DNA of 64,000 nucleotides, taken from assembly GCA_036927565.1 (NCBI GenBank), contig JAYESD010000005.1:8152565-8216564 (forward strand). The letters are read 5' to 3'. The translations under genes were made by a program, and so were the position numbers. Positions within the stretch are counted from its first letter, which is position 1. Each line of letters opens with the position of its first letter. Below the pieces are notes generated by a model, which made no database searches, was not told the DNA's origin, and was given only the letters and a program-made list of their open reading frames with translations. Source of the DNA: Tuctoria greenei (Eukaryota; Streptophyta; Magnoliopsida; Poales; Poaceae). This document shows, one piece after another, positions 10,017 through 20,499 of the stretch.

Positions 10017-13000
10017 GAACTCGCGCTCATCACTTTCCTCCGGGCTAATGTTGACGTGTTTGCCTGGCAACCGTCACAAATGTCTGGGATCCCCAGGGAA
10101 GTGATTGAGCACAATCTGAAGATTTACCCCGATGCTTGGCCTGTGCATCAGAAGCCTCGGAAGCAATCCGTAGAGCGGTAGAACTTCATCCGACAAGAAG
10201 TGAAGAAGTTGCTCGAAGCCGGATTCATCTGAGAAGTCTTCCATCCAAAATGGCTGGCGAACCCAGTCGTTGTGCCCAAGGCCGGCGGGAAGCTTCGGAT
10301 GTGCATCGACTACACCACACTGAATAAGGCATGTCCAAAAGATCCATTCCCACTACCTAGAATAGATCATATAGTGGATTCCACCTCCGGGTGTGAGTTA
10401 CTGTGTTTCCTAGACGCATATTCTGGGTATCATCAAATCAGGATGTCTAGAGAGGATGAAGAGCATACTTCATTCATCACAGTAGATGGATTGTATTGTT
10501 ACACAGCCATGCCATTTGGTCTCAAGAATGCAGCTTCAACTTTTGTACGAGCTATGTACAAAACTTTTGAAGAACTCATCAGAGACATAGTGGAAGTGGT
10601 ACGTCGATGACATCGTGGTCAAGGTCAAGAACAAGGAATCCCTCTTGGACACCTTGCAGGCGGTCTTCGACAAGCTGCGGGCCACCCGCATGATGCTAAA
10701 CCCAGACAAGTGTGTCTTTGGGGTTAGCTCCGGAAAACTTCTTGGTTTCCTGGTAAGTCACCGGGGCATAGAGGCTAATCCGGCGAAGATAAAAGCCATT
10801 GAAGACATGCGGCCACCAACCCGCATCAAAGACGTCCAAAAGTTAACTGGGTGTCTAGCAGCCCTCAGCCGGTTCATATCAAGACTGGCGGAACGGGCAC
10901 TTCCCTTCTTCAAGTTGTTGAGGAAGTCCGGACCGTTCCAATGGTCCGAAGAAGCAGAGAAGGCATTCCAGGAGCTGAAACAGTTCCTCACCACCCTACC
11001 AATTCTGGTAGCTCCAAATCCTGGTGAGCCTTTGTTGCTTTACATTTCAGCTACTGACGAAGTTGTCAGTATGGTTCTGGTTGCGGAGAGACCAGAACTA
11101 CCCCATACTCAGGAATCCAGACCCCTTCAGGAGGGTCCGGAGGTCCCTGAAAGTGAGTCTGGGTCCCAGCTCCCAGACTCAAATCCACAAGAAGTCACTT
11201 CAAAAGACCCAAACCCCTTGAAGAGGGTCCAGGTCATTTCTGAAGAAGCTCCGGGTTCCTCCAGCCAGAACCCGAAGGTCCCCGAAGAGAATCTGGACTC
11301 CTCCGACAGGGTCCGGATCAATAGAGAGGAAGCTCCGGACCCCACCGGGAGGGTCTGGACCATTCAACGCCCGGTATACTTCATCAGTGAAGTATTACAT
11401 GATGCCAAGACTCGATACCTAGAGGTGCATAAGCTACTTTATGCAGTTTTTATTGCCTCCAGGAAGCTCCAACACTACTTCCAAGCTCATAAAGTCTCGG
11501 TGGTGACCTCCTATCCACTTCGAGCAATCTTGCATAATTCCAATTCAACTGGGAATATTGCAAAGTGGGCAGCGGAATTGGCTGAGTTCGATCTCGAATT
11601 TGTTTCGAGACAAGCAATCAAGAGTCAAGCGTTGGCAGATTTCGTGGCGGAATGGACTCCCTCTCCATCAAACCCTGGGGGCCCCAGCAAGCTGAAGACG
11701 GAACATCAAGTTCCAACCTTCACCGAGCCTCACTGGACCCTTTACTTCGATGGCTCCATGCAGAAGCAGGGGGCCGGAGCTGGAATCCTTCTCCTTGCAC
11801 CGACTGGGGAGAAGGTAAAATACATGGTACACCTTGACTTCAAGGCAACCAACAACATGGCGGAGTATGAAGCACTCATCTACGGACTAAAGGTGGCATT
11901 GTCATACGGTGTCAAGCAGCTGCTGGTCAAAGGAGATTCACAGCTCATCATCAAGCAGATGAAGGGTGAATGCTCCTGCAATAATGTCCAGCTAGCTGCT
12001 TACCTCCTTGAAGTCCAGAGGCTTCAGAAGGACTTTGAAGTCCTAAACCTCCACCATGTTCAGCGTGCCCACAACGTTGAAGCTGATGAACTCTCGACTA
12101 AAGTGTCAACCGGAGCTCCGGCTCCTGACGGAATCTTTGTCCGGAGGTTGTCAAAACCCACAGTTCAGCCTGCCGAAATGAACGAAGGGGGCGAGATCAG
12201 CATCCCGAAGCTGACGGTCCCGATGGCCCTGTTACCATGGCAGCCATCAAGGGTCGTAGGTGCTGCCGGAAGCTCCGAGCAACCCAGCACGCAAGACTCA
12301 AATGCTCAAATCAGTTCCGATGCATGGATCTCGGAGATCCGGAACTACTTGAAAGACAACATCCTTCCTGACGATGATGTATCCGCTGGTCGGGTAGTCA
12401 GATTGGCTAAAAGACACACGCTGGTAGAAGGGGATCTCTACCGGCGCGGTGCCAACGGCATCCTAATGCGGTGCATCACAAGGGAAGAAGGATGCGAGCT
12501 CCTCGCAGAAATCCATGGAGGCGAGTGTGGGAACCACGCATCTTCCCGCACGCTGGTCGGAAAAGCCTTTCGGCATGGCTTCTACTGGCCTACAGCGCTC
12601 CAGGATGCCACTGAGCTGGTGAAGAAATGCGAAGCATGCCAATTTCATGCAAAGCAAATTCATACACCTGCTCAGTCCTTACAAATGATACCTCCTACAT
12701 GGCCCTTCGCTGTGTGGGGGATGGACATCTTGGGACCCTTCCCAAGAGCCGTCGGAGGTTACAAGTTCATGTACGTCGCCATCGACAAGTTCACCAAGTG
12801 GCCGGAAGCAACTCCAGTTGTGACGATCAACAAGCAATCTGCTATCAACTTTCTGCAATCCATTGTAAGCAGATTCGGAGTCCCAAACAAGATCATCACT
12901 GATAATGGGACTCAATTCACAAGCTCCGCATTCCAAGGGTATTGCGAAGACCTCGGCATACAGGTATGCTACGCTTCCGTAGCTCATCCCGTCAGCAATG

Positions 13001-13560
13001 GCCAAGCCGAGAGAGCAAATGCAGAAATCCTTAAAGGACTCAAAACGCGCACCTATGAGCGCTTGAAAAAGCACAGAGCCAATTGGATTGAAGAGCTTCC
13101 GCCCACTCTATGGGCCAACAGGACTTCTCCAAACCGGTCAACCGGAGAAACACCCTTCTTTCTGGTGTACGGAGCTGAAGCAATCCTTCCTCCGGAAATC
13201 ACCTTGGGTTCGCTCCGGGTCCGGACCTTCGACGAAGCCGCGCAGGACCAGCTCCGGCGCGAAGACCTAGACCTCCTCGAGGAGGGAAGGTGCCAAGCAG
13301 CTGTTCGGAATGCCCGATATCGCCAAGCTCTACGGCGTTATCACCAGCAGCATGTACACAACCGACAGCTCGAGGAAGGCGACCTGGTGCTACGGAGAAT
13401 ACTATCCAAAGAAGGGTTAAACAAACTTTCCCCCGACTGGGAGGGGCCCTTTCGAGTGATCAAAGTATCCCGTCCCGGAAGCGTTCGCTTGGCTACTGAG
13501 GATGGGACACCTCTCCCAAATCCTTGGAACATCGAGCACCTCCGTAAGTTCTACACTTAA
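10017..13560 (+). pseudogene. Tat gypsy pol: RT, double RNase H, integrase; frameshifted
   Basis: RT begins in the gag frame, with a TAG at 10179 and a TGA at 10230. LRMCIDYTTLNKACPKDPFPLP and PFGLKNAASTF-type motifs follow. A one-base shift at about 10597-10599 falls immediately before the YVDD catalytic motif (10600-10611), after which frame 1 runs open to 13560. Next come the RT thumb, an extra acidic Pro/Ser/Glu segment at 11095-11370, a gypsy RNase H, a second RNase H (LYFDGSMQKQGAGAGILL, MAEYEALIYGL), the integrase HHCC zinc site (about 12510-12650) and a DDE core (MDILGPF, TDNGTQF, GQAERANAE). The double RNase H is diagnostic of Tat. The C-terminus ends IEHLRKFYT. Confidence 0.9.
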
Positions 13561-14577
13561 TTCCACGGAGGTGAGTCTTGAGTAACTTGAGATGTATGTC
13601 ATAGAGTCATTGTACAGAGTCGGGTAGTTCCTCCGGGAGAGCAGCCGGACCTTTCCCGAAAGGTCTGCAAAGCTCAAGCAGCACTTGTCACAGTCTTCGG
13701 ACTAAAAGCGTGGCTAACTACCCTGGGTCAAACGAGAAACCAAGCACACTTAGCCTGGTTCCGTACCCTAAGAGTGTACTTGTTTCCCCCGTACCCTGGA
13801 CCTATAATGAAAGACATCTTCATGTGAAATAGACTCCACGTGCATTCATTTTGTGCAGGCTCGACATTTTTATTTTTATCTTTCTTTTCTATAACAGAGA
13901 AGTGCAATTCTTAAGAAATTTTAGTTTGACCGGTTTATATACGATTCGAGTTGAATTGTCAGATCTCTTGGATTTAAATATCGTTTATGGCCAACTCGCC
14001 TGAAAGCCGCCAAGCCAATCTAGGGTCGGAGTGCGCTATCGACTTAGCTTGGTCAAGCACCCTAAGTACGCCACTCTACCTACACCCCGGCAGGCCGAAG
14101 TAAGGCGGGTTCATGGACAGTTGGATCTAAGAGAAAAGACAACGCAACCAGTTGTATTTAAAATCACGTTCAACTTAAAATTTTTTTGATAATTGTAAGC
14201 CGCGACAAAATTATAGACAAGGAATGAATTTTACTATTTTTCTTGGCTTAAGTGTGCAGGAAAAATAAACTCTACGTTGATGGAGAAAAGCCGGAGCTAC
14301 TAAGCTCCGAAACCTTGGAGGACTAACTATCGACGCTCTATGTGTTGATAGAGGCTATTGCCGAAGCTACTAAGCTCCAGCGATGGACAGTGCCGGAGCT
14401 TCTAAGCTCCGACAACTTCAGGGGACCATCACTATCAAAAACTTCGGGCCTAAATTCTACAAGTTCGAAGCAAATTCGTCTTCAACAAAACTCAATATCC
14501 TTTTGGTACATGTTCACAATCAAATTGTGTACATCTACCAGGGGGCCAAGTGAAGATAAAGATGTTGAAGACAAAAA
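13561..14577 (+). other. Spacer between Tat pol and its antisense ORF, with three hairpins
   Basis: No coding region is supported. At 14292-14309, 14362-14379 and 14394-14411 there are three closely spaced units of CGGAGCT, a four-base ACTA or TCTA loop, then AGCTCCG. The outer two have perfect 7 bp stems and the middle one is degenerate. They use the same CCGGAGCT word that fills the LTR. Confidence 0.6.
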
Positions 14578-14700
14578 ATGAAATTCGCAAAAATTTGGGG
14601 ATTTCATTCATCTGGAGACAGGAGATTACATCTGGAGACAAGGGATTACAAAATTGAGGAAGAAGAAGAGAAAATACAAGTGAGAGCTAAAGAGATGGCC

Positions 14701-17700
14701 CTAGACCCTATGGAAGAACTCGGCGACCTTCTGGGCGACCTCCGATACGTTGGCTCGGGTAGCTTCGCCTTCTCCTTCGACGGGGCCTTCAAGCACCGGG
14801 TCCAGAGGAAATTGAGGGTTCCGGCTGGTGTAGCATGTCAGCACATATTCTGTGACGTTCTTCGCCAGGGATTGCCCCTCGACCTCCAGTTGGTCCATGA
14901 TGACGTCGCCCACCTTGGAGAGCTTGCTGCCTGCTGCGCTCAACGCTTGCAGCGCAAGGTCCGGCTCCGGCTCTGGATCATCCGAGCGCACGGGGCTGAA
15001 ACCCATCAGCGTCAGCGCATCATTGGCCTTGCCCAGGAACTCCCAAATTTGCAGGGAGTCCGCTGTCCTCAGGCTCTTCACCTCTTCCAAGGATCTCTTG
15101 GCCGCCGTCAGTTCAGAATTCTCACGGGCGAGGCGCTCAACTTCTTTGGCGTTTTGCTGAATCTTAGCAGCAACCCGCCTCTCAAGTCTTCCGAGCTCCT
15201 CCTCCTAGAGGTGGATCTTGTTCCGACGATCGACCAGGTCCTTCTCCCTAGCCTCCACTTTCTTCTCCCGGGCAACAAGGGCACACTCGTATTCGTAGAG
15301 TTCCTGCCCTCGCACCCAGGTCTTCTCCTCTTCCTCGAGGCAGCGCTCTTCCAACTTCTTAGTGCGCTCCTCGAGGCCCTTGTCAGCCAGAGCTACTTTC
15401 TCGGCGAGCTCCTCTTCCCTTCTCAGGACGTCATCCTGCAGCTCCAGGAGTTTTTGCTCTTCGTCCTTGAGCCGTCTCTCCCTCCCTTCAAGTGCCTCTC
15501 GGCGCTTGATGAGTGCGGCGTTGATGGCCTCAAGTTGCTCGAACCGAGCATTGGCCGCGTCATTGGCAGCCTTGGCCTGATCGTGGATCTCCCGGGATTG
15601 AGCGTCGAGAGCATGGGTCATGCTCTCCCTCTCATCCAGCAGCTTCTCCCAGTACTCCAGGCGGATCTTCTCCCGCTTGATCCACTCCTTGTCATCCGCT
15701 AGCCTCGACTGCGCCATCTTAGTCTCGAAGTGGAGTCGATTACGCCACCGCCTAAGGGTTTGGCGCTCCTCTTCAAGAGCCTTGCTGTCGTGGAAGAAGG
15801 CCAGTTAGACCTGACGTAGACTGGAGCAGGCGTTGTCGATAGACATCGACAGCGGGATGGGCTCTGGACCTGCTGGGGTCTCCTCTGCTGGTTCCAGCGG
15901 GTCTTCACATACAAAAATTGGGTCCCACTCTACGAGAGCAGAACCCTGAGCTTCCAAGGCGCTAGGGTCGTCCTCCAGGATGGCCTCAGTTACCATCGAA
16001 GAAGGCCCCGCCGCCAAGTCTTCATTCGCCCCCTCAGGCAGGGGGCCGGCGACTTCGCTTAGGCACTCTGGCTCGGCCACAGGTACCATCGACGTCGTCG
16101 CTTCCGGAGCAGGAGCTACTACTCGCTCCGACCGGGGCACCTCTTCCGAGGGAGGCTCGAGCTCCCTCGCCTCTTCAACCGCCGGCTCTGTGACCGGCGC
16201 TCTAACAACAACTGGCTCAGCGACCGGTACTTCGGAGGTAACCGACTCAACTGCCGGAACTACCTCGACTTCCGGCTCGCACGCCGGAGCTTCAATCACC
16301 TCCGGTTCAATCGCCGGGGCTTCGACGAGTTCCGGCTCCGAGGCCGGGACTACTACTTCTTCCGGCTCTACAGCCGGAGCTTCCACTACTGTAGCACCAG
16401 GACCCGGAGCTTCAACCTACGAGACAAGTGCCGCTGGCGTGTCTTCACTTCCGTGGTCCGGAGCTACCACGGGAAGTTCTGGGGACGAGTCGAGGTTCAT
16501 GACCACGACAGCTGGCGCCGGAGCTGTCGCAGCCTCAGCCACCACCTGGGGCGGAACTAGGACAGGAGCAGAAGCTCCCACGGCCTCAAAAATCGTGGCC
16601 GGGGGTGGAGCTTCACTCCCCTTCTTGGGGACGCTGCAGAGGATGGATAAAGAGAATTAACAAACAATCGCTACAACTAAAAAGTTAACCAAGGTAAAAA
16701 TCAGAAATTACCTTGGAAGGCTCCCGCACCAGCTTGCGCGGAACCTTTTTCCCGAACATTCCGGGCTGGCCATCGTCGGCGTAGGAGCTCCAGGAGGCCC
16801 CCCAGAACTTGCCGCAGCCATGGGCGTTTCCCGGGTTGAGGCTCTCCTCGATCGGGAGGAACCCCTGGACCTGGAGGCTCCAACCGCCCCAGGTGCCGAA
16901 GTCGTACACCCGGAGCTAGCACCACCGGAGGGCTCCACCACGGAGACAGACGCGCTCCGGGAGGATCCCACTGCAGGAACAGTCTCGTTCCGGGAGGACC
17001 CCACCACGGGGACAGTCACCACGGCAGCAGAAGATCTTCCCCCCTGGGGAGAAGGAGCCAAGGTGGAAGCAGCGGGCCTGACGGACCTTCCGTCAACATG
17101 TCGTAGCTTCCTCTTACGACTCTCCGGCTCCTCCGCCAGCTCCTTGCCCTTGCCGATGACTTCAACCCTCGGCTGTGGAGCAGGGACCGAGCCATCTTCG
17201 GGCACCCCAGGGATTGCCACCCGGGTGGTTGGTCTTCTTTCGACGACACCAAGGTCGTCAAGCGCAGGCATCGTCCGCCGGAGCTCTCTGCTGAACTCCA
17301 CTTCCACGTTCAGAGGGAGAAAAGCCGACGGTGGAGTCAAGTAATCTCCGTCGACGTCGATGCCGTGCTGGAATTTCTTGAGGTGGAACTCCAAGGTCTT
17401 CCCCACCATGTTGGACTTCAACCCGGTCTCAACCCGGTCCTCGTCCATCACGCTGTTGAGGGCCCAGGCGAGCTTCTCCCTCCTCTTCAGTGGCGCCCAC
17501 CTGTTGGTCAGGAAGTTGCAGAACACCGCCAGCACCGGAACTTCACTCCATATCGATGTGTCGATGCCGGGCAGACCGTCTGGCAGTTCCAACCGCTCAT
17601 GCTCCTCCACCCTGACGACTATCCAATCTTTCTTCCAGTCATCCCACTTCTCGGAAGGGAACGACCGGAGGTACTTGAATGGGCACTTCTTGCGCTTCAC

Positions 17701-18114
17701 GAAGTAGTAGAAGCCAAGGTACTCATTGCTCCGGCCGGTGGTGTGAACGGTGAAGAAGGTTCGGAAGAGCTCGACGCAGGGGGGGATGCCCACCCACATC
17801 TCGCAGAAGTGGACAAAGATGGACACGAGGAGAATAGAGTGAGGGCCAAGGTGGTATAGCTGCAGACCATAGAAGTCTAGCAGCATCAAGAAAAAAGAAG
17901 AAAATGGTGGGATCAGCCCCACCATGGCGTACGAAGAAAAGTACACCATCTCGCCAGCTTGCTCCTTCTCAAAAGGGAGCTCTCCGCCGGCACAGACCAA
18001 GCGGCTGAAGAAGTCCGAGGACCACCCCATGAGGGCCCGGACCTTCTTCAAATCGTTGTCGGTCTTCAGGCGACTCTCGCGCAGACCCAACTCCATCGTA
18101 GCACAGCTAGGCAA
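14701..18114 (-). pseudogene. Antisense ORF of the Tat element (PF04195-like, 'putative gypsy type transposon')
   Basis: This frame is on the strand opposite gag-pol. Exon 1 is 18114-16712: the N-terminal two thirds resemble the PF04195 domain found in plant Tat elements (MVGLIPPFSSFFLMLLDFYGL, WVGIPPCVELFRTFF, GIDTSIWSEVPVL). A 78 bp intron follows at 16711-16634, with donor GTAATTTC and acceptor CATCCTCTGCAG; its length is divisible by three. Exon 2 (16633-14701) encodes an EAPA/EPEV-type Pro/Glu/Ala repeat region and then a long coiled coil (about 15720-15090). Three in-frame stops at 16419-16417 (TAG), 15807-15805 (TAA) and 15207-15205 (TAG) break it; otherwise it is one frame of about 1,110 codons. 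Its function is unknown, and regulation by antisense overlap is only a suggestion. Confidence 0.8.
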
Positions 18115-18599
18115 GAGAAGAGGAGCAAAGTACGAGTCGGGAGTTTGAGCGCAAGATCAGATGAGAGGCGTAAAGAACTACCGACAGTGCATGCTTTCCT
18201 TCTTAAGTAAGCCCTCGCAACGCTTGGATGGAAACTGCAGGGGAGTCGAAGATACTACTCAAGAATTCAACCCAGCCGATGACAAGAGGGCCCGGGACCA
18301 CTCCGACGATCAAGTCGAGGTTCTTACCCAGACGAACGGTTGTCATCACGAGGCGGGAAACCCAAAGGCGGCGGCCTGACAGGGCGCGCGGAACCGATAC
18401 GGTTTTCGTATCGGGAACCGGCGACCTTCAATTGCGTGAGATCCGCATGTCAAAGATCTTATCTGCCGCCTGAGGTGCGCCACGCGTCGGGATCTAACTC
18501 TAAAACCCTGCCAACGGCACCTTCGAAGACCCTTGAAGACCCAGTTCAAGAGTCGCAAGGATGGACCCACCTCCTACGGAACGACTTCACCCCAGTGAC

Positions 18600-18628
18600 C
18601 TTCCTCGGAGGTAGGTCCAGGGGGCCAC
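18600..18628 (+). other. Polypurine tract region of the Tat element
   Basis: The purine-rich GGAGGTAGGTCCAGGGGG-like stretch immediately precedes the TG of the 3' LTR at 18629, the position where plus-strand synthesis is primed in LTR elements. It is not a perfect purine run. Confidence 0.5.
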
Positions 18629-19419
18629 TGTCGGTACCCTAAAAACCGTACACCCCCTGAGGTTACAAAGATTTCGAGGGAAGGCCGTCTACACGGATAG
18701 AAGACCCTCGGAGGCCCACTTGTCAGACATGACCGGACCTGCTTCTCCAACATGGTTAATCCCTAGGTCGCCACGTGTACAGCCAAACCGGAGCTACCGC
18801 CCGCAAGGGGGAAGCTCCGGACCAAGTACCGAAATGGCACCTCCGTACTTAACCCCTGACCGAGAGAAGCTCCGGACCTGACACGTGTCAGGTAGCTCCG
18901 GAGCTACCTGCTTCCCGCAGCAAGCTCCGGAGCTGCCACGTGTCCAAACGTCGGAGCTGGCAGCCTCTAACCTCCGGAAGACAAGACCCGATTAAATGTC
19001 ATTAATGCTATATTAATGACACTTAAACGGACGATCTTAACACCTGTAACGGCACTGTCGGAGCCCGTTACAGGATCATTAACAACAATTAATCGTGTAT
19101 CAATACTAGTAACCGCCGGGGCCACATGTCGGGCCAGGCCAGCTTGTAACGTCCTGACCTTGTACTATAAAAGGACAGGCCGACGATACACACGGGGACA
19201 CGGTACACAAACGTGGAGATTATACGGGATAAATAATACAACACCAACACACCTGTGGAGTAGGGTATTACGCTTAGGCGGCCCGAACCACGTAAATCCT
19301 AGTGTCTCCTGTGTTAAATCGCGATTCACCTTCTTGAGTCTCCGCACGCCCACACCGAACCACAAACTCCTTCAACACTTCAGCAGTGTCAGGAGATCTG
19401 CCGACTCCAACAGTCGACA
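18629..19419 (+). repeat. 3' LTR of the Tat gypsy element
   Basis: This 791 bp copy matches 6769-7560, with TG at 18629 and CA at 19418-19419, followed by the gtttt duplication. It retains the TATA box (19166-19172), the G-boxes and the AGCTCCGG palindromes. Confidence 0.93.
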
Positions 19420-20410
19420 GTTTTCTTTTCGTGCAGTATGTTCGACAAGCAAAATTGGAGACATAGACATCAACCCACAAGCAAGCAAATAGAACAGATT
19501 CGACGGGAACGAATAAACGGGGATCTAATTTTCTTTCCTGGTTTCGATATCATGTAACGTTTTCTCATTAACTTATCAATATTAACAATGTTTTCTAATA
19601 ACTTAAGCATGCTTACGTTTTCTAATAACTTCATATCTTGGACAGTGCAAAAAAGATGCCAACGTCCATGAATATTTACGACAACTATCCTGTGGAGTGG
19701 TTAATGCTAGAAGTTATGATTGATATGACGTCAACGGCTTTCGATTCCGTACAACTCAATTTGAACCTTTTCGTCCTCTCGCGGCAACATGTAATACCGT
19801 AGTTGTGATGAGGGCAATCGATTTGCAAGAACGTGAAACTCATTACTACGGGATTATTAAAAATCGTTGAATTCACTTTTGTCGGAAACAAGACAATTCG
19901 AGCAGTATGCTTTGACTGCGAATGGTTTGATTCCATTTGTGGAATTTGAGTAAACGAATTTGGCATGGTCAAAGTAAAACATAAGGAACGGTTGAAAGGA
20001 TTCAATTCATTAGTTCTTGCACACCAAGTAGAGCAAGTGTACTATCTACCTTATCCATGCAATAAATTCAAAGCTTCGTAGGTGGTACATAAGGTGAATC
20101 CTCATGAGCGGTTATACGCTCCGGGAGATTATGACTACCATGAGGAAGTTGAGGCTGATGTGATCTACCAAGAGGAAGAGTTGCCAGACTCCTTCTCAGT
20201 CGAGCCCGGTGTAGGACTCGATGACTTAGTTGGAGACGCTCAAGATATCGAAATTGGCACGGAAGCGGAAACAGAATCATAATTGGAAACTGAAGATGTC
20301 GATGACTTAGTCAAACCTGCTGATTATCGGAAACGAAAACGATATGCGAAAGAAGAAGATCGATGGGCTGGTTTAAGGAGTAGGGTGCATGACCGTGATG
20401 TTGATGAATT
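19420..20410 (+). pseudogene. TNP2-like transposase of CACTA B, 3' portion
   Basis: This is the continuation of the gene at 4185-6768 beyond the inserted Tat element. After the acceptor TTTTCGTGCAG it encodes a conserved C-terminal segment (FDKQNWRHRHQP, EQIRRERINGDLIFF). A DUF4216-like region follows at about 19690-20075 (CNTVVVMRAIDLQ, HYYGIIKN, CFDCEWFD), and the tail ends with KRKRYAKEEDRWAGLRSRV-like residues near 20400. Frameshifts and stops occur, for example a TAG at about 20079. The intact splice acceptor and the match in gene order show that the two halves were one gene. Confidence 0.75.
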
Positions 20411-20499
20411 TTGAAATTTATGAAGTAACGTTTTATTCACTAACTTAACATTAATTTTGTATATTATCTTTGCATATTAATCATTTATTTCTTGCAACA

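Larger units (their letters stand above)
6769..19419 (+). mobile_element. Ty3/gypsy LTR retrotransposon, Tat lineage, 12.65 kb
   Basis: Paired LTRs (6769-7560 and 18629-19419) start TGTCGGTA and end in GTCGATA or GTCGACA. They are flanked by the perfect 5 bp target duplication gtttt (6764-6768 and 19420-19424). The order gag, protease, RT, RNase H, a second (archaeal-type) RNase H, integrase, then a long antisense frame before the 3' LTR is characteristic of the Tat clade (RIRE2/Retand-like). By eye the LTRs differ at about 22 substitutions, mostly transitions, plus one indel over about 790 bp. Every protein frame has stops or a frameshift, so the copy is not autonomous. Confidence 0.93.

Noticed and set aside
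14578..15702. A 374-residue plus-strand frame between Tat pol and the 3' LTR
   Set aside because: It is the reverse of the coiled-coil part of the antisense ORF; the minus-strand reading has the Glu/Lys/Arg heptads and matches the known Tat antisense arrangement.
15980..16660. A Ser/Thr/Gly/Ala-rich plus-strand frame that looks like a cell-wall or mucin-like protein
   Set aside because: Antisense to the Pro/Glu/Ala repeat of the Tat antisense ORF, in a repeat-rich GC-skewed segment.
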